64,000 nucleotides of DNA from Pseudomonas saxonica (GTDB lineage: Bacteria > Pseudomonadota > Gammaproteobacteria > Pseudomonadales > Pseudomonadaceae): the NCBI RefSeq assembly GCF_007858365.1, contig NZ_VFIO01000007.1, positions 62,001 to 126,000 on the forward strand, given 5' to 3'. The translations under genes were made by a program, and so were the position numbers. The stretch's first letter is position 1. The number at the start of each line of letters is the position of its first letter. The notes under the pieces were generated by a model, which was given only the letters and a program-made list of their open reading frames with translations, did not search any database and had not been told where the DNA came from. This document shows positions 1 to 8,714 of the stretch, piece by piece.

Positions 1-2157
1 CAGGTCAGTGGCTGAACCCATCGCTACGCTGATGTCGGCAGCCGCCAGCACGGGCACATCGTTCACCCCGTCACCCAGCATCAGAACTTTGCGGCCTTGG
101 GCATGCAAGCGTTGCAGTACCTGTAATTTGTCATCGGGGCGCATCCCGCCCAGTGCTTCATCAATGCCCAGCGTGTTGGCCACACTGGCGACCATAGGCG
201 AGCTGTCCCCGGAGAGCAGTAGCGTATGCCAGCCGCGGGCCTTGCACGCCGCTACCAGGGCAGGTGCATCAGCCCGCAGGCGGTCATCGAGCACCAGCCA
301 GGCCAGGGCCCACTGGGTGTCGCCCAGCAGCAGCCATTGACCGGGCTCATCTGGCAGGGCCGGTACGACGTCGTGGCTCAGTTCGCAGACGAACGCCGGC
401 TGGCCGATACGCAAGCGCTGTTCACCGACCCGGCCTTCGAGGCCCAGCCCGGGTGTGCTAAGCACGTCTTCGGCGGCTTGCGGGGCGCGGCCAAAAGCGC
501 GGGCGATAGGGTGTTCGGAACGGTTTTCGAGGGCTGCGGCGAGACTCAGGCACTGCTCGCTGTCCAGCTCACGCAAGGGGTGGATGGCTCTTAAGGCCAG
601 ACGGCCTTCGGTGAGGGTGCCGGTTTTGTCGAAAATCACCGTATCAATCTGGTTCAAACCTTCGATCACGTGCCCGCGGGTCAGCAGCAACCCCAGTTTA
701 TGCAGGGTGCCAGTGGCAGCAGTGAGGGCGGTCGGAGTCGCCAAGGACAAGGCGCAAGGGCAGGTGGCTACCAGCATGGCCAGTACAATCCAGAAGGCTC
801 GCGTGGGATCGAGCTGCCACCACAGGAGGCCAATCACAAGTGCCGCAATCAACGAAAACAGCAGGAACCATTGCGCAGCTTTGTCAGCAATTTCAGCGAG
901 CTGTGGTTTTTCGGTCTGGGCGCGATCCAGCAAGCGCACAATGGCCGACAGGCGAGTGTCTTGACCCAGTGCCAACACTTCAACAGTCAGGGCCCCTTCG
1001 ACATTCAACGTGCCTGCGGTCACGGCATCGCCTGCGCCACGGGGTTGCGGCAGGTATTCGCCGGTCAGTACGGATTCGTCAATGCGGGTCACGCCTTCGA
1101 GAATCTTGCCGTCGGCCGGCAGCGTCGCTCCGGGGTGAACCAATACGGTGTCGCCGACGTTCAGTTCGCTCAGCAGGATGCGTTCGCTCTGGCCGTCTTC
1201 GCTCACGCGTAAGCAAGAAGCGGGCAGCAAGTTAACCAGTTGTGCGGTGGCCGCCGAGGTGCGCTCGCGGGCGCGGCGTTCCAGATAGCGCCCGGCCAGC
1301 AAAAACAAGGCGAACATGCCGACTGCATCGAAATACAGCTCGCCGACCCCGGTGATCGCGGTCCAGATACCCGCGATATAGGCGCTGCCAATGGCCAGTG
1401 AAACCGAGACGTCCATGGTCAGGTGCCGGGTGCGCAGGTCGCGCATCGCGCCTTTGAAAAAGGGCGCGCAGCTGTAGAACACGATAGGTGTGGTGAGAAA
1501 CAGCGCCACCCAGCGCAGGATGGTGTGCATCTGGGGGCTGAGGTCGGTGTTGAATTCGGGCCAGGTGGCCATGGTTGCCATCATTGCCTGAAACCACAGT
1601 AGCCCGGCCACCCCCAGCTGGCGCAAGGCCCGCCGGTTCTCGCTGGCCAGTTGCTCGGTAGCTCGATCCGCCTGATAGGGGTGCGCGGCATAACCGATAT
1701 GGCGCAGCTCGCGGAGTATTTCACTCAGTGGTAACTGGCGGTCATTCCAGCGCACATGCAGGCGGTGATTGGTCAGGTTAAGCCGCGCCTCGCTGACAGC
1801 GGGCAGACGCAGCAGGTCTTTTTCGATGAGCCAGCCGCAGGCGGCACAACTGATGCCCTCCATCAGCAAGGTTGTTTCGGCCTGTTCATCGGTGTGTCGC
1901 ACAAAGGGCTGTTGCACCTCGGGGCGATCGTACAGCGCCAGTTCTTCGCTCAGTTGCAGGGGGAGCGCTTGAGGGTTGGCAGAGGCTTCACTACGGTGCT
2001 GGTAATAGCTTTCGAGTCCGCCAGCCACGATGGCTTCGGCCACAGCCTGGCAGCCCGGGCAGCAAAATTCGCGAATGTGGCCCAATACGACAGCCGTAAA
2101 CTGGCTGCCGGATGGAACAGGCAGGGCGCAGTGGTAGCAGGTAACAGGAGTGGTCAT
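1..2157 (-). CDS. ccoI: Copper-translocating P-type ATPase CcoI (FixI type), 3' end cut by window edge
   Basis: Inner-membrane P1B-type ATPase that supplies copper for cbb3 oxidase maturation. The reading frame is open from the ATG at 2155-2157 to the left edge, giving 719 residues; the family is usually about 820, so the C-terminus is missing. Visible in order: an N-terminal Cys-rich segment (CYHC, CCPGC), a heavy-metal-associated domain with C-A-A-C at residues 104-107, the transmembrane metal site C-P-C at 466-468, the phosphorylation motif DKTGT with Asp510, and DGVND close to the edge. No start in this frame is needed upstream of 2157. It follows ccoH by 50 bp and is the third gene of ccoGHI; ccoS would be expected beyond the edge. 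The assignment is firm from motifs and context. Confidence 0.95.
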   Translation of the reverse strand, partial: MTTPVTCYHCALPVPSGSQFTAVVLGHIREFCCPGCQAVAEAIVAGGLESYYQHRSEASANPQALPLQLSEELALYDRPEVQQPFVRHTDEQAETTLLMEGISCAACGWLIEKDLLRLPAVSEARLNLTNHRLHVRWNDRQLPLSEILRELRHIGYAAHPYQADRATEQLASENRRALRQLGVAGLLWFQAMMATMATWPEFNTDLSPQMHTILRWVALFLTTPIVFYSCAPFFKGAMRDLRTRHLTMDVSVSLAIGSAYIAGIWTAITGVGELYFDAVGMFALFLLAGRYLERRARERTSAATAQLVNLLPASCLRVSEDGQSERILLSELNVGDTVLVHPGATLPADGKILEGVTRIDESVLTGEYLPQPRGAGDAVTAGTLNVEGALTVEVLALGQDTRLSAIVRLLDRAQTEKPQLAEIADKAAQWFLLFSLIAALVIGLLWWQLDPTRAFWIVLAMLVATCPCALSLATPTALTAATGTLHKLGLLLTRGHVIEGLNQIDTVIFDKTGTLTEGRLALRAIHPLRELDSEQCLSLAAALENRSEHPIARAFGRAPQAAEDVLSTPGLGLEGRVGEQRLRIGQPAFVCELSHDVVPALPDEPGQWLLLGDTQWALAWLVLDDRLRADAPALVAACKARGWHTLLLSGDSSPMVASVANTLGIDEALGGMRPDDKLQVLQRLHAQGRKVLMLGDGVNDVPVLAAADISVAMGSATDL

Positions 2158-2207
2158 GGCGCTCTTTCGCGAAAGGGGGGCGCAAGCAGGCTCGCGATGG
2201 GGTGTTG

Positions 2208-2744
2208 TTAGTGATGAACTTCGGCGCCTTGAATCGGCTCATCACCCAGCATCAGGTCTTTGTCGTGATCGACCTCTTCTTCTTCGAACAGGCGCCAGGT
2301 CTTGCCATTCTCGACACCCAGCAATTCAACGAAGCGGCGCCCTTCAACCTTGTCATCCAGTTGGCCGGTGTAGCGCCCCGGCTCCGAAGGGCTTTGTTTG
2401 AGGCTGATGCGGCGGTCTTTTTCCGGTTGTGTCGGTGAAATCAGGTTCAGCTCCAGCATGGCTGGGTGGCTGTTGCCTTCGAGCAGCAACACCACTTCTC
2501 CGGTCATTTCGTCCAGACGCAGCTTGGCTTGCAGTTGCAGCGTCTGGCCGAGCATCTCGCGATCCAATGAGCGGTTGATGCCTTTACCGGCTTCGTAGTA
2601 GTTGTCGTTGACCAAGTGGTCCGGGTTATTGACGGCGATCGTCACCATCGACAGGGTCAAGGTCACCGAGCAGGCAAGAATGGCAATGATGATCCACGGC
2701 CAAATGTGCTTGTACCAAGGGCTGGAGCCGTTTGCTGCGGGCAT
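2208..2744 (-). CDS. ccoH: cbb3 oxidase assembly protein CcoH (FixH family)
   Basis: 178-residue FixH-family protein needed for assembly and stability of cbb3-type cytochrome c oxidase. It has a single N-terminal membrane helix (about residues 12-36) followed by a periplasmic domain, and the characteristic segment NPDHLVNDNYYEAGKGIN just after the helix. It lies 11 bp downstream of ccoG and 50 bp upstream of ccoI on the same strand, so the three are probably cotranscribed. Family membership is recognised from the sequence; the exact molecular role of CcoH is less well understood than that of CcoI. Confidence 0.93.
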   Translation of the reverse strand: MPAANGSSPWYKHIWPWIIIAILACSVTLTLSMVTIAVNNPDHLVNDNYYEAGKGINRSLDREMLGQTLQLQAKLRLDEMTGEVVLLLEGNSHPAMLELNLISPTQPEKDRRISLKQSPSEPGRYTGQLDDKVEGRRFVELLGVENGKTWRLFEEEEVDHDKDLMLGDEPIQGAEVHH

Positions 2745-2755
2745 GACAGTTTCTC

Positions 2756-4171
2756 TTATCTGATGAGTGGGCCGATGAAGCGGCTATTGGCTTTGACGTA
2801 GATGTCGGGGTTGTCGGCATCCTTGAGGATGAAAAACACCTCGTTGGTGCTGGACGGCAGCTGCTCGGGTGCAACCGACAGCTCGACCGGCAGGCTGACA
2901 ATGTCGCCGGCTGCGACCTGGATTTCGCGTTTGCCTTGCAGTTTCAGATCAGGCAGGCCTGTGGCCTCCAGCACGTACGTATGGTCGTGCTGGTCTTTGT
3001 TCATGATTTTCAGGCTATAGACGTTTTCGACCCGGCCTTGTGCGTTTTCGCGGTAGAGCACCCGGTCTTTACTGACATCAAACCCGACCAGCGAGCGGGT
3101 GAAAAATGCTGCAGCCAGCAGGCCCATCATGGCCAGTAACACCACGGCATAGCCGATCAGGCGTGGGCGAAGTGTGTGGGTTTTCTGCCCCGAAAGATTG
3201 TGTTCAGTGGTGTAGCTGATGAGCCCGCGTGGGTAGTTCATCTTGTCCATGATGCTGTCACAGGCGTCGATGCAGGCCGCGCAGCCTATGCATTCAATTT
3301 GCAGGCCGTCGCGAATGTCGATACCGGTAGGGCAGACTTGCACGCACAAAGTGCAGTCGACACAGTCGCCCAGACCCTGGGCCTTGTAGTCGCTGTCTTT
3401 TTTGCGCGGGCCGCGCTGCTCGCCACGCCGTGGGTCATACGAGACGATCAGCGTGTCCTTGTCGAACATGACGCTCTGGAAACGCGCATAGGGGCACATG
3501 TAAATGCACACCTGTTCGCGCAGCCAGCCGGCATTGCCGTAAGTGGCCAGAGTGAAAAAGCCGACCCAGAAATACGCCCAGCCATCGGCCTGGCCGGTGA
3601 AGAATTCGATGACCAGTTCGCGAATGGGCGAGAAGTAGCCGACAAAGGTCATGCCGGTGACAAAGCCGATCAGTAGCCACAGGCTGTGTTTGCCGAGTTT
3701 GCGAAGGAACTTGTTGGCGCTCATGGGCGCCTTGTCGAGCTTGATACGCTGGTTGCGGTCGCCTTCTGTGACCTTTTCGCACCACATGAAGACCCATGTC
3801 CACACGCTTTGCGGGCAGGTATAGCCGCACCACACACGCCCGGCGTACACCGTAATAAAAAACAGGCCAAAGGCGGCGACGATCAGCAGGCCCGATAGCA
3901 GGATGAAATCCTGTGGCCAGAACGTTGCGCCAAAAATAAAGAATTTACGCTCGGGAAGGTTCCACCACACCGCCTGGTGACCGCCCCAGTTCAGCCAGAC
4001 CGTGCCGAAATACAGCAAGAACAGAAATGCGCCACCGACCATGCGCAGATTGCGGAAGAAACCGGTGAAGGCTCGGGTATAAATCTTCTCTCGGGGCGCG
4101 TAAAGGTCGACGGTCTGCGGTGTTTTTTCAGCAGATGCAGTGACATCGTTGGCAGGAATCTGGTTGCTCAT
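2756..4171 (-). CDS. ccoG: Cytochrome c oxidase accessory protein CcoG (polyferredoxin)
   Basis: 471-residue membrane iron-sulfur protein; CcoG homologues act as cupric reductases in cbb3 biogenesis. Several N-terminal membrane helices include the CGYTCPQSVW motif. Two ferredoxin-type 4Fe-4S clusters follow (CVDCTLCVQVCPTG and CIGCAACIDACD), then another helix and a C-terminal Ig-like periplasmic domain. Length matches the family. It begins the ccoGHI unit. The 215 bp between it and the toxin gene upstream should hold its own promoter, since the ccoNOQP1 operon ends with a hairpin at 5131-5159 and a TA module intervenes; I could not define that promoter. Confidence 0.95.
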   Translation of the reverse strand: MSNQIPANDVTASAEKTPQTVDLYAPREKIYTRAFTGFFRNLRMVGGAFLFLLYFGTVWLNWGGHQAVWWNLPERKFFIFGATFWPQDFILLSGLLIVAAFGLFFITVYAGRVWCGYTCPQSVWTWVFMWCEKVTEGDRNQRIKLDKAPMSANKFLRKLGKHSLWLLIGFVTGMTFVGYFSPIRELVIEFFTGQADGWAYFWVGFFTLATYGNAGWLREQVCIYMCPYARFQSVMFDKDTLIVSYDPRRGEQRGPRKKDSDYKAQGLGDCVDCTLCVQVCPTGIDIRDGLQIECIGCAACIDACDSIMDKMNYPRGLISYTTEHNLSGQKTHTLRPRLIGYAVVLLAMMGLLAAAFFTRSLVGFDVSKDRVLYRENAQGRVENVYSLKIMNKDQHDHTYVLEATGLPDLKLQGKREIQVAAGDIVSLPVELSVAPEQLPSSTNEVFFILKDADNPDIYVKANSRFIGPLIR

Positions 4172-4386
4172 TGGGTCGTCCCACGGCAGTGGAAAATGCC
4201 TCGGTCAGTACATGCCAACCGCGGTCAGAAGGTGGTGCAGTGGCGTAATGATACCTGCGTGAATCCAGTGCAGGGGTGCGACCTTTGGTCGCGTTCACGG
4301 GGGTGCAAGTTTGGTGTAGCGATTGCTCAAAGTGATGACGTGGATCAATTGACTTCGTGCACTGACCGAGGGTCGAAAGGCTTGAT

Positions 4387-4797
4387 TCAAAGCTCCCAGG
4401 GGTTGATCACGCGAACGCCCTCGAAGCAGAAATCCTTGGCGTTGCGAGTGACCAGGGTCATGCCATGAACCAGTGCTGTGGCGCCGATCAGGGCATCGCA
4501 CTCGTTGCCGCGGTCCGGGACATGCAGGCGGGCGCAACGGCGCGCAACATGACTGTCAATCGACAGCACACGGCCTGCGAAGGCGGGAATCACATGACCT
4601 TCAAGCCAGGTACGCAAGATGGCTGCCTGCGCTGTGTCGCGCCGTTCCAGGCGCAATATGCCTGTTTCGATTTCAAGCAAGGTGATGGCGGATATATACA
4701 GTTTGTACGCCTCAACGCCATGCGCCCAGGCAACCACTGCCGGGTCAGCCTGGGGTTTACGAAGCTCCGAGATCACATTGGTGTCGAGTAAGAACAT
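4387..4797 (-). CDS. Type II toxin, PIN-domain ribonuclease (VapC/FitB-like)
   Basis: 136-residue PIN-domain protein, presumably a Mg-dependent endoribonuclease toxin. It starts MFLLDTNVISELRK with the first acidic residue at Asp5, has a middle acidic position in EIETGI, and carries the later acidic residues in DRGNECDALIGA and the TRNAKDF motif, typical of VapC/FitB toxins. Its ATG overlaps the stop codon of the antitoxin gene (TAATG, one base shared), which indicates translational coupling. The pair sits between ccoP1 and ccoG, a position with no functional link to oxidase assembly, so it was probably inserted there. Family and pairing are clear; RNA target and activity are unknown. Confidence 0.88.
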   Translation of the reverse strand: MFLLDTNVISELRKPQADPAVVAWAHGVEAYKLYISAITLLEIETGILRLERRDTAQAAILRTWLEGHVIPAFAGRVLSIDSHVARRCARLHVPDRGNECDALIGATALVHGMTLVTRNAKDFCFEGVRVINPWEL

Positions 4798-5048
4798 TAA
4801 AAATCCAGGGAGCGCGGCGTGATGGCTGCGCGTTCGGGTTCAAATTCAACCGGCGCCGAATCAGGCATGACAAGCAGGTCGACGATGCTGGTATTCAGGC
4901 CGGTCAGTCGTTGGTACTCCTCCATGCATAGCAGTACATGAGCAGGGCGGCCACGATCGGTGATGTAAACAGGCCCTTGCTGGGCGGCTTTTTTGGCACC
5001 GCTTGTGTCTTGATTGAATTCGCGACTTGAAATGGTGGTGATAGCCAT
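4797..5048 (-). CDS. Type II antitoxin, Phd/YefM family
   Basis: 83-residue antitoxin. The start MAITTISSREFNQ at 5046-5048 was chosen over an upstream ATG because it has a strong Shine-Dalgarno (AGGGAGG) eight bases upstream and because the family begins this way. The N-terminal half (residues 1-50, with SSREFNQ, GPVYITDRGRPAHVLL and EEYQRL) is the Phd/YefM DNA-binding fold; the acidic, proline-containing tail should bind the toxin. It probably represses its own promoter through the inverted repeat at 5079-5101. The 1-bp overlap with the downstream PIN toxin supports a functional pair. Confidence 0.88.
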   Translation of the reverse strand: MAITTISSREFNQDTSGAKKAAQQGPVYITDRGRPAHVLLCMEEYQRLTGLNTSIVDLLVMPDSAPVEFEPERAAITPRSLDF

Positions 5049-5078
5049 GAGGAAAACCTCCCTAAGCTGATAATGTAG

Positions 5079-5101
5079 AAACGTTACTACTCTTAACGTT
5101 T
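5079..5101. promoter_or_regulatory. Inverted repeat, probable antitoxin operator
   Basis: Perfect 8-bp arms AAACGTTA / TAACGTTT separated by 7 bp (CTACTCT), 30-55 bp upstream of the antitoxin start. This is the usual place for autoregulation by a Phd-type antitoxin or its toxin complex. The repeat is seen directly; its binding partner is inferred. Confidence 0.55.
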
Positions 5102-5130
5102 GTGTTGCAACTGAAAAAGCAGCCTGTAAC

Positions 5131-5159
5131 AAAACGGCTCCGCAACGGGGAGCCGTTTT
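5131..5159 (-). terminator. Terminator after ccoP1
   Basis: Hairpin with an 11-bp stem (AAAACGGCTCC / GGAGCCGTTTT) ending in TTTTG on the minus strand, 20 bp beyond the ccoP1 stop. It should end the ccoNOQP1 transcript and separate it from the TA module and ccoGHI. Confidence 0.8.
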
Positions 5160-5178
5160 CAGTGCGATAACTGACTTT

Positions 5179-6156
5179 CTACTCTTCGGCTTTGGCGTTT
5201 TCGCCATGAGACAGGCTGTAGACGTAGGCCGCCAGCAGGTGAACCCTGTCATTGCCTTGTAACTGCGCTTGAGCAGGCATCTGACCCTGACGGCCATAAC
5301 GAATGGTCTGCTGCAATTGAGCGAAGCTTGATCCGTAGATAAAAGCGCCCGGATGCGTCAGGTCTGGCGCGCCCATCAGTGGGTTGCCTTTACCTTCGGG
5401 GCCGTGGCAAACCGCGCAGTTGGTGGCGAACAGAGCTTGCCCCTTGGCCGGGTCAGCCTTCACCCCTTCAGGCAGTTTGCGGTCATCGAGCTGGGTCAAT
5501 ACATACGCGGCAACATCGCTGACACCCTGTTCACCAATGACCTCTGACCAGCCAGGCATTACTGCATGGCGCCCGGCCATGATGCTTTCCTTGATTTTGT
5601 CGGGGGTAGCGCCCCAGCGCCAGTCAGCGTCGGTCAGGTTGGGGAAGCCATAGGCACCTTTTGCATCGGAGCCGTGACACACCGAGCAGTTGGAGGCAAA
5701 CAGCCGACCGCCCATTTTCAGGGCTTGCGGGTCTTTGGCGACCTCTTCTATGGGCATGGCGGCGAATTTGGCGAAGATCGGCCCGTATTTAGCATCCGCT
5801 TTGGCCATTTCCTTTTCCCACTCATGCACGCCCGTCCAGCCGGTCTGGCCATTGGCAAACGCCGTGTCATTTTTGGTGTCCAGCGCTTCATAGCCGGGCA
5901 GGATGCCTTTCCAGTTACCCAAGCCGGGGTAGAGCACCAGATACCCCAAGGCGAATACGATGGTGCCCACAAACAGCCAGAACCACCAATTGGGCAGCGG
6001 GTTGTCGAACTCTTCGATACCGTCGTAGGCATGCCCGACTTTCTCATCGGTCTGCTCGCTGCGTTGTCCCTTGCGGGTGTCCAGCAACAACCAGGTCAAC
6101 GCGAAAATGGTGCCCAGCGTGAGGACGGTGATGTACCAGCTCCAAAAGCTAGTCAT
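5179..6156 (-). CDS. ccoP1: cbb3 oxidase subunit CcoP, copy 1 (diheme cytochrome c)
   Basis: 325-residue diheme cytochrome c that passes electrons to CcoO/CcoN. It has N-terminal hydrophobic segments (about 7-25 and 58-78) and two heme sites, C157-S-V-C160-H161 and C247-A-V-C250-H251. Its ATG overlaps the ccoQ1 stop (ATGA). Compared with the second CcoP in this window it carries roughly 13 extra residues (around ALDTKNDTAFANGQ, 91-104) between the membrane anchor and the first heme domain. The index 1 is assigned because this operon is the ccoG-proximal one, as in P. aeruginosa gene order. Confidence 0.95.
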   Translation of the reverse strand: MTSFWSWYITVLTLGTIFALTWLLLDTRKGQRSEQTDEKVGHAYDGIEEFDNPLPNWWFWLFVGTIVFALGYLVLYPGLGNWKGILPGYEALDTKNDTAFANGQTGWTGVHEWEKEMAKADAKYGPIFAKFAAMPIEEVAKDPQALKMGGRLFASNCSVCHGSDAKGAYGFPNLTDADWRWGATPDKIKESIMAGRHAVMPGWSEVIGEQGVSDVAAYVLTQLDDRKLPEGVKADPAKGQALFATNCAVCHGPEGKGNPLMGAPDLTHPGAFIYGSSFAQLQQTIRYGRQGQMPAQAQLQGNDRVHLLAAYVYSLSHGENAKAEE

Positions 6157-6344
6157 TCTTTGTTACTCCTGGACGCTTGTTCTTGTTCGATGTGCTTGAT
6201 GGCTTCAGGGTCGTCCTTGAACGGCAACAGGGTGGCGTCATCGAATTCCGATTTGCGCTTGGGGCTGAATACCCACAAGGCCAAACCGATAAAAGCCACC
6301 ATCACGACCACAGTGCCCAGGCCACGAATCATCCCGATATCCAT
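6153..6344 (-). CDS. ccoQ1: cbb3 oxidase subunit CcoQ, copy 1
   Basis: 63-residue single-helix subunit (helix about residues 9-27) followed by FSPKRKSEFDDATLLPF, a CcoQ/FixQ hallmark. It stabilises the CcoNOP complex in the inner membrane. It overlaps ccoP1 by 4 bp and lies 5 bp after ccoO1. Confidence 0.92.
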   Translation of the reverse strand: MDIGMIRGLGTVVVMVAFIGLALWVFSPKRKSEFDDATLLPFKDDPEAIKHIEQEQASRSNKE

Positions 6345-6349
6345 TCAGA

Positions 6350-6958
6350 TCACCGTTTGCTTTTGATCAGAGTGCCCAGGCCCTGAAGGTAGGCCACCAG
6401 CGCATCCATTTCGGTTTTCCCTTTGACGGCATCCTTGGCTCCGGCGATCTCTTCGTCGGTGTAAGGCACGCCCAGGGTGCGCAAGACTTCCATTTTTTTG
6501 GCCGTGTCTTTGCCGTCCAGGGTGCGTTCCACCAGAAACGGGTAAGCCGGCATGATCGATTCCGGCACCACGTTGCGCGGGTTGTATAAGTGGGCTCGCT
6601 GCCAGTCATCGGAGTAACGCCCACCGACACGGGCCAGGTCTGGGCCGGTGCGCTTGGAGCCCCACAGGAAGGGGTGATCCCAGACACTTTCACCGGCCAC
6701 GGAATAGTGGCCATAGCGTTCTGTTTCGGCTCGGAACGGCCGTATCATTTGCGAGTGACAGCCCACACAACCGTTGGCGATGTAGACATCGCGGCCTTCC
6801 AGTTCCAGCGCGGTACGCGGCTTCATGCCTTCGACCGGGTTATTGGTGACGTCCTGGAAAAACAGCGGAACAATCTGGGTCAGGCCCCCGATGCTGACGG
6901 CAATGACCATCAACAACGCCATGAGGCCGATATTTTTCTCGACTGCTTCGTGCTTCAT
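6350..6958 (-). CDS. ccoO1: cbb3 oxidase subunit CcoO, copy 1 (monoheme cytochrome c)
   Basis: 202-residue membrane-anchored monoheme cytochrome c. The helix spans about residues 9-30 and the heme-binding site is C64-V-G-C67-H68. Its start codon overlaps the ccoN1 stop (ATGA). It is nearly colinear with the second copy at 9857-10465, with the same length and same heme position, as expected for tandem duplicated operons. Confidence 0.95.
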   Translation of the reverse strand: MKHEAVEKNIGLMALLMVIAVSIGGLTQIVPLFFQDVTNNPVEGMKPRTALELEGRDVYIANGCVGCHSQMIRPFRAETERYGHYSVAGESVWDHPFLWGSKRTGPDLARVGGRYSDDWQRAHLYNPRNVVPESIMPAYPFLVERTLDGKDTAKKMEVLRTLGVPYTDEEIAGAKDAVKGKTEMDALVAYLQGLGTLIKSKR

Positions 6959-8400
6959 CAGTGGGCTCCCACGACAGCGATCTGGCTCGCTGCTTCTGCT
7001 TCTACCGGGTTCGATGCCCGGACGGTGCGCCAGACGTTATACGCCATGAACAGCATGCCGCTGGCGAAAATGGCCCCACCCAGTGCGCGAACGATAAAGC
7101 CCGGATGGCTGGCTTGCAGGGCTTCGACGAATGAGTAGGTCAACGTGCCGTCTTCGTTGATCGCACGCCACATTAACCCCTGAGTGATGCCGTTGACCCA
7201 CATCGAGGCGATATACAGCACGGTACCAATGGTCGCCAGCCAGAAGTGCACGTTGATCAGGCCGACGCTGTACATCTGCTTCTGGCCGTAGATTTTCGGG
7301 ATCATGTGGTACATGGAGCCGATCGTAATCATTGCGACCCAGCCCAATGCCCCCGCGTGTACGTGGCCAATGGTCCAGTCGGTGTAGTGGGAGAGGGCGT
7401 TGACGGTCTTGATGGCCATCATCGGGCCTTCGAAGGTCGACATGCCGTAGAAGGCCAGTGACACCACCAGAAAGCGCAGGATCGGGTCGGTGCGCAACTT
7501 ATGCCAGGCCCCCGACAGGGTCATCATGCCGTTGATCATGCCGCCCCAGCTGGGTGCCAGCAGGATGATCGACATGGCCATGCCCAGCGATTGAGCCCAG
7601 TCCGGCAGCGCGGTGTAGTGCAGGTGGTGCGGGCCGGCCCAGATATACAGGGTGATCAGCGCCCAGAAGTGCACGATGGACAAGCGATATGAGTAGATCG
7701 GACGTTCAGCTTGTTTGGGCACGAAGTAATACATCATGCCCAGAAAGCCTGTTGTCAGGAAAAACCCTACTGCGTTGTGGCCATACCACCACTGAATCAT
7801 GGCGTCGGTCGCACCGGCGTATGCGGAGTAGGACTTGAAAAAACTGACTGGCAACGACGCGTGGTTAACGATGTGCAACATCGCCGTGACCACAATAAAG
7901 GCCCCGTAGAACCAGTTGCCGACGTAGATATGTTTGGTTTTGCGCTTGGTGATGGTGCCAAAGAACACCATGCCGTAAGCCACCCAAACGATGGCCAGCA
8001 AAATCGCCAAAGGCCATTCCAGCTCTGCGTATTCTTTAGTGGTGGTGTAACCCAGGGGCAAGGTGATGATCGCGCCGACAATGACCGCCTGCCACCCCCA
8101 AAAGGTGAACGAGGCCAGCGAATCAGAGATCAGGCGGGTCTGGCAGGTGCGCTGTACGACGTAATAAGACGTACCAAAAAGAGCACAGCCACCAAAGGCA
8201 AAAATCACAAGGTTGGTGTGCAGCGGACGTAGGCGGCCGAAAGTCGTCCACTCCAGGCCAAAGTTCAATTCAGGCCACACGAGCTGTGACGCGATAAAGA
8301 CCCCGAGCCCCATGCCAAGGATTCCCCAGACCACCGTCATGATGGCGAACTGGCGGACTACCTTATAGTTATAAGCAGTCGGACTGATTGCTGTGCTCAT
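6958..8400 (-). CDS. ccoN1: cbb3 oxidase catalytic subunit CcoN, copy 1
   Basis: 480-residue heme-copper oxidase subunit with about 12 membrane helices, the site of oxygen reduction. The start MSTAISPTAYNYK at 8398-8400 is chosen because the other CcoN copy begins equivalently (MNTSISTAYNYK); the 30 extra codons upstream lack family similarity. Copper-site and heme-ligand segments such as WWYGHNAVGFF and WAGPHHLHYTALPDW are intact. It contains a 59-bp stretch identical to ccoN2. No TTGAT-N4-ATCAA ANR box was found in the 314 bp upstream, consistent with the constitutive behaviour known for cbb3-1 in P. aeruginosa. Confidence 0.96.
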   Translation of the reverse strand: MSTAISPTAYNYKVVRQFAIMTVVWGILGMGLGVFIASQLVWPELNFGLEWTTFGRLRPLHTNLVIFAFGGCALFGTSYYVVQRTCQTRLISDSLASFTFWGWQAVIVGAIITLPLGYTTTKEYAELEWPLAILLAIVWVAYGMVFFGTITKRKTKHIYVGNWFYGAFIVVTAMLHIVNHASLPVSFFKSYSAYAGATDAMIQWWYGHNAVGFFLTTGFLGMMYYFVPKQAERPIYSYRLSIVHFWALITLYIWAGPHHLHYTALPDWAQSLGMAMSIILLAPSWGGMINGMMTLSGAWHKLRTDPILRFLVVSLAFYGMSTFEGPMMAIKTVNALSHYTDWTIGHVHAGALGWVAMITIGSMYHMIPKIYGQKQMYSVGLINVHFWLATIGTVLYIASMWVNGITQGLMWRAINEDGTLTYSFVEALQASHPGFIVRALGGAIFASGMLFMAYNVWRTVRASNPVEAEAASQIAVVGAH

Positions 8401-8656
8401 TCTAAGGTTCCACGGTTTTATATTTTTTAGGGGTAAAAAAGCGGCGCAAGTATGGGTAAAGCATAGGGGTATTGCAACGCAACGTAGCATCGTCGACTGA
8501 GCGCCAACGCAGGTCCTGCGGCCTTTTCATGCGGTGAGTAAGGTCAAGACGACCTCTAAGACACGTCGCATTCAGGGCAATGGCGAAGGCTATTGGCGGG
8601 GCGATACTGGGGAGGAAAGTAAAAGAGGCGGGGACAAATGTCCAGAGATTGTTCAC

Positions 8657-8674
8657 AGAGTTGTATACAACTCT
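8657..8674. promoter_or_regulatory. 18-bp perfect palindrome (possible operator)
   Basis: AGAGTTGTATACAACTCT is perfectly self-complementary. The core TTGTATACAA resembles sites bound by GntR-family regulators (established for several FadR-like members). It lies about 260 bp upstream of ccoN1 and just after the ccoP2 3' hairpin. The palindrome is certain; a regulatory role is inferred. Confidence 0.45.
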
Positions 8675-8676
8675 AC

Positions 8677-8699
8677 AGAAGCACCCCACGGATGCTTCT
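8677..8699 (-). terminator. Hairpin after ccoP2
   Basis: 7-bp stem AGAAGCA / TGCTTCT with a 9-base loop, 16 bp after the ccoP2 stop. There is no U-tract, so it is either a weak terminator or an mRNA 3' stabiliser. Confidence 0.4.
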
Positions 8700-8714
8700 A
8701 TAGCGAGTCAGGCA

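Larger units (their letters stand above)
8401..8714. other. Intergenic region between the two cbb3 operons
   Basis: 314 bp without a supported gene. It should contain the ccoN1 promoter. It holds a hairpin near the ccoP2 stop (8677-8699) and an 18-bp perfect palindrome (8657-8674). I see no consensus ANR box here. Confidence 0.6.

Noticed and set aside
4172..4386. Possible ANR box before ccoG (GGATCAATTGAC region)
   Set aside because: The half-sites do not have the required order and spacing TTGAT-N4-ATCAA.
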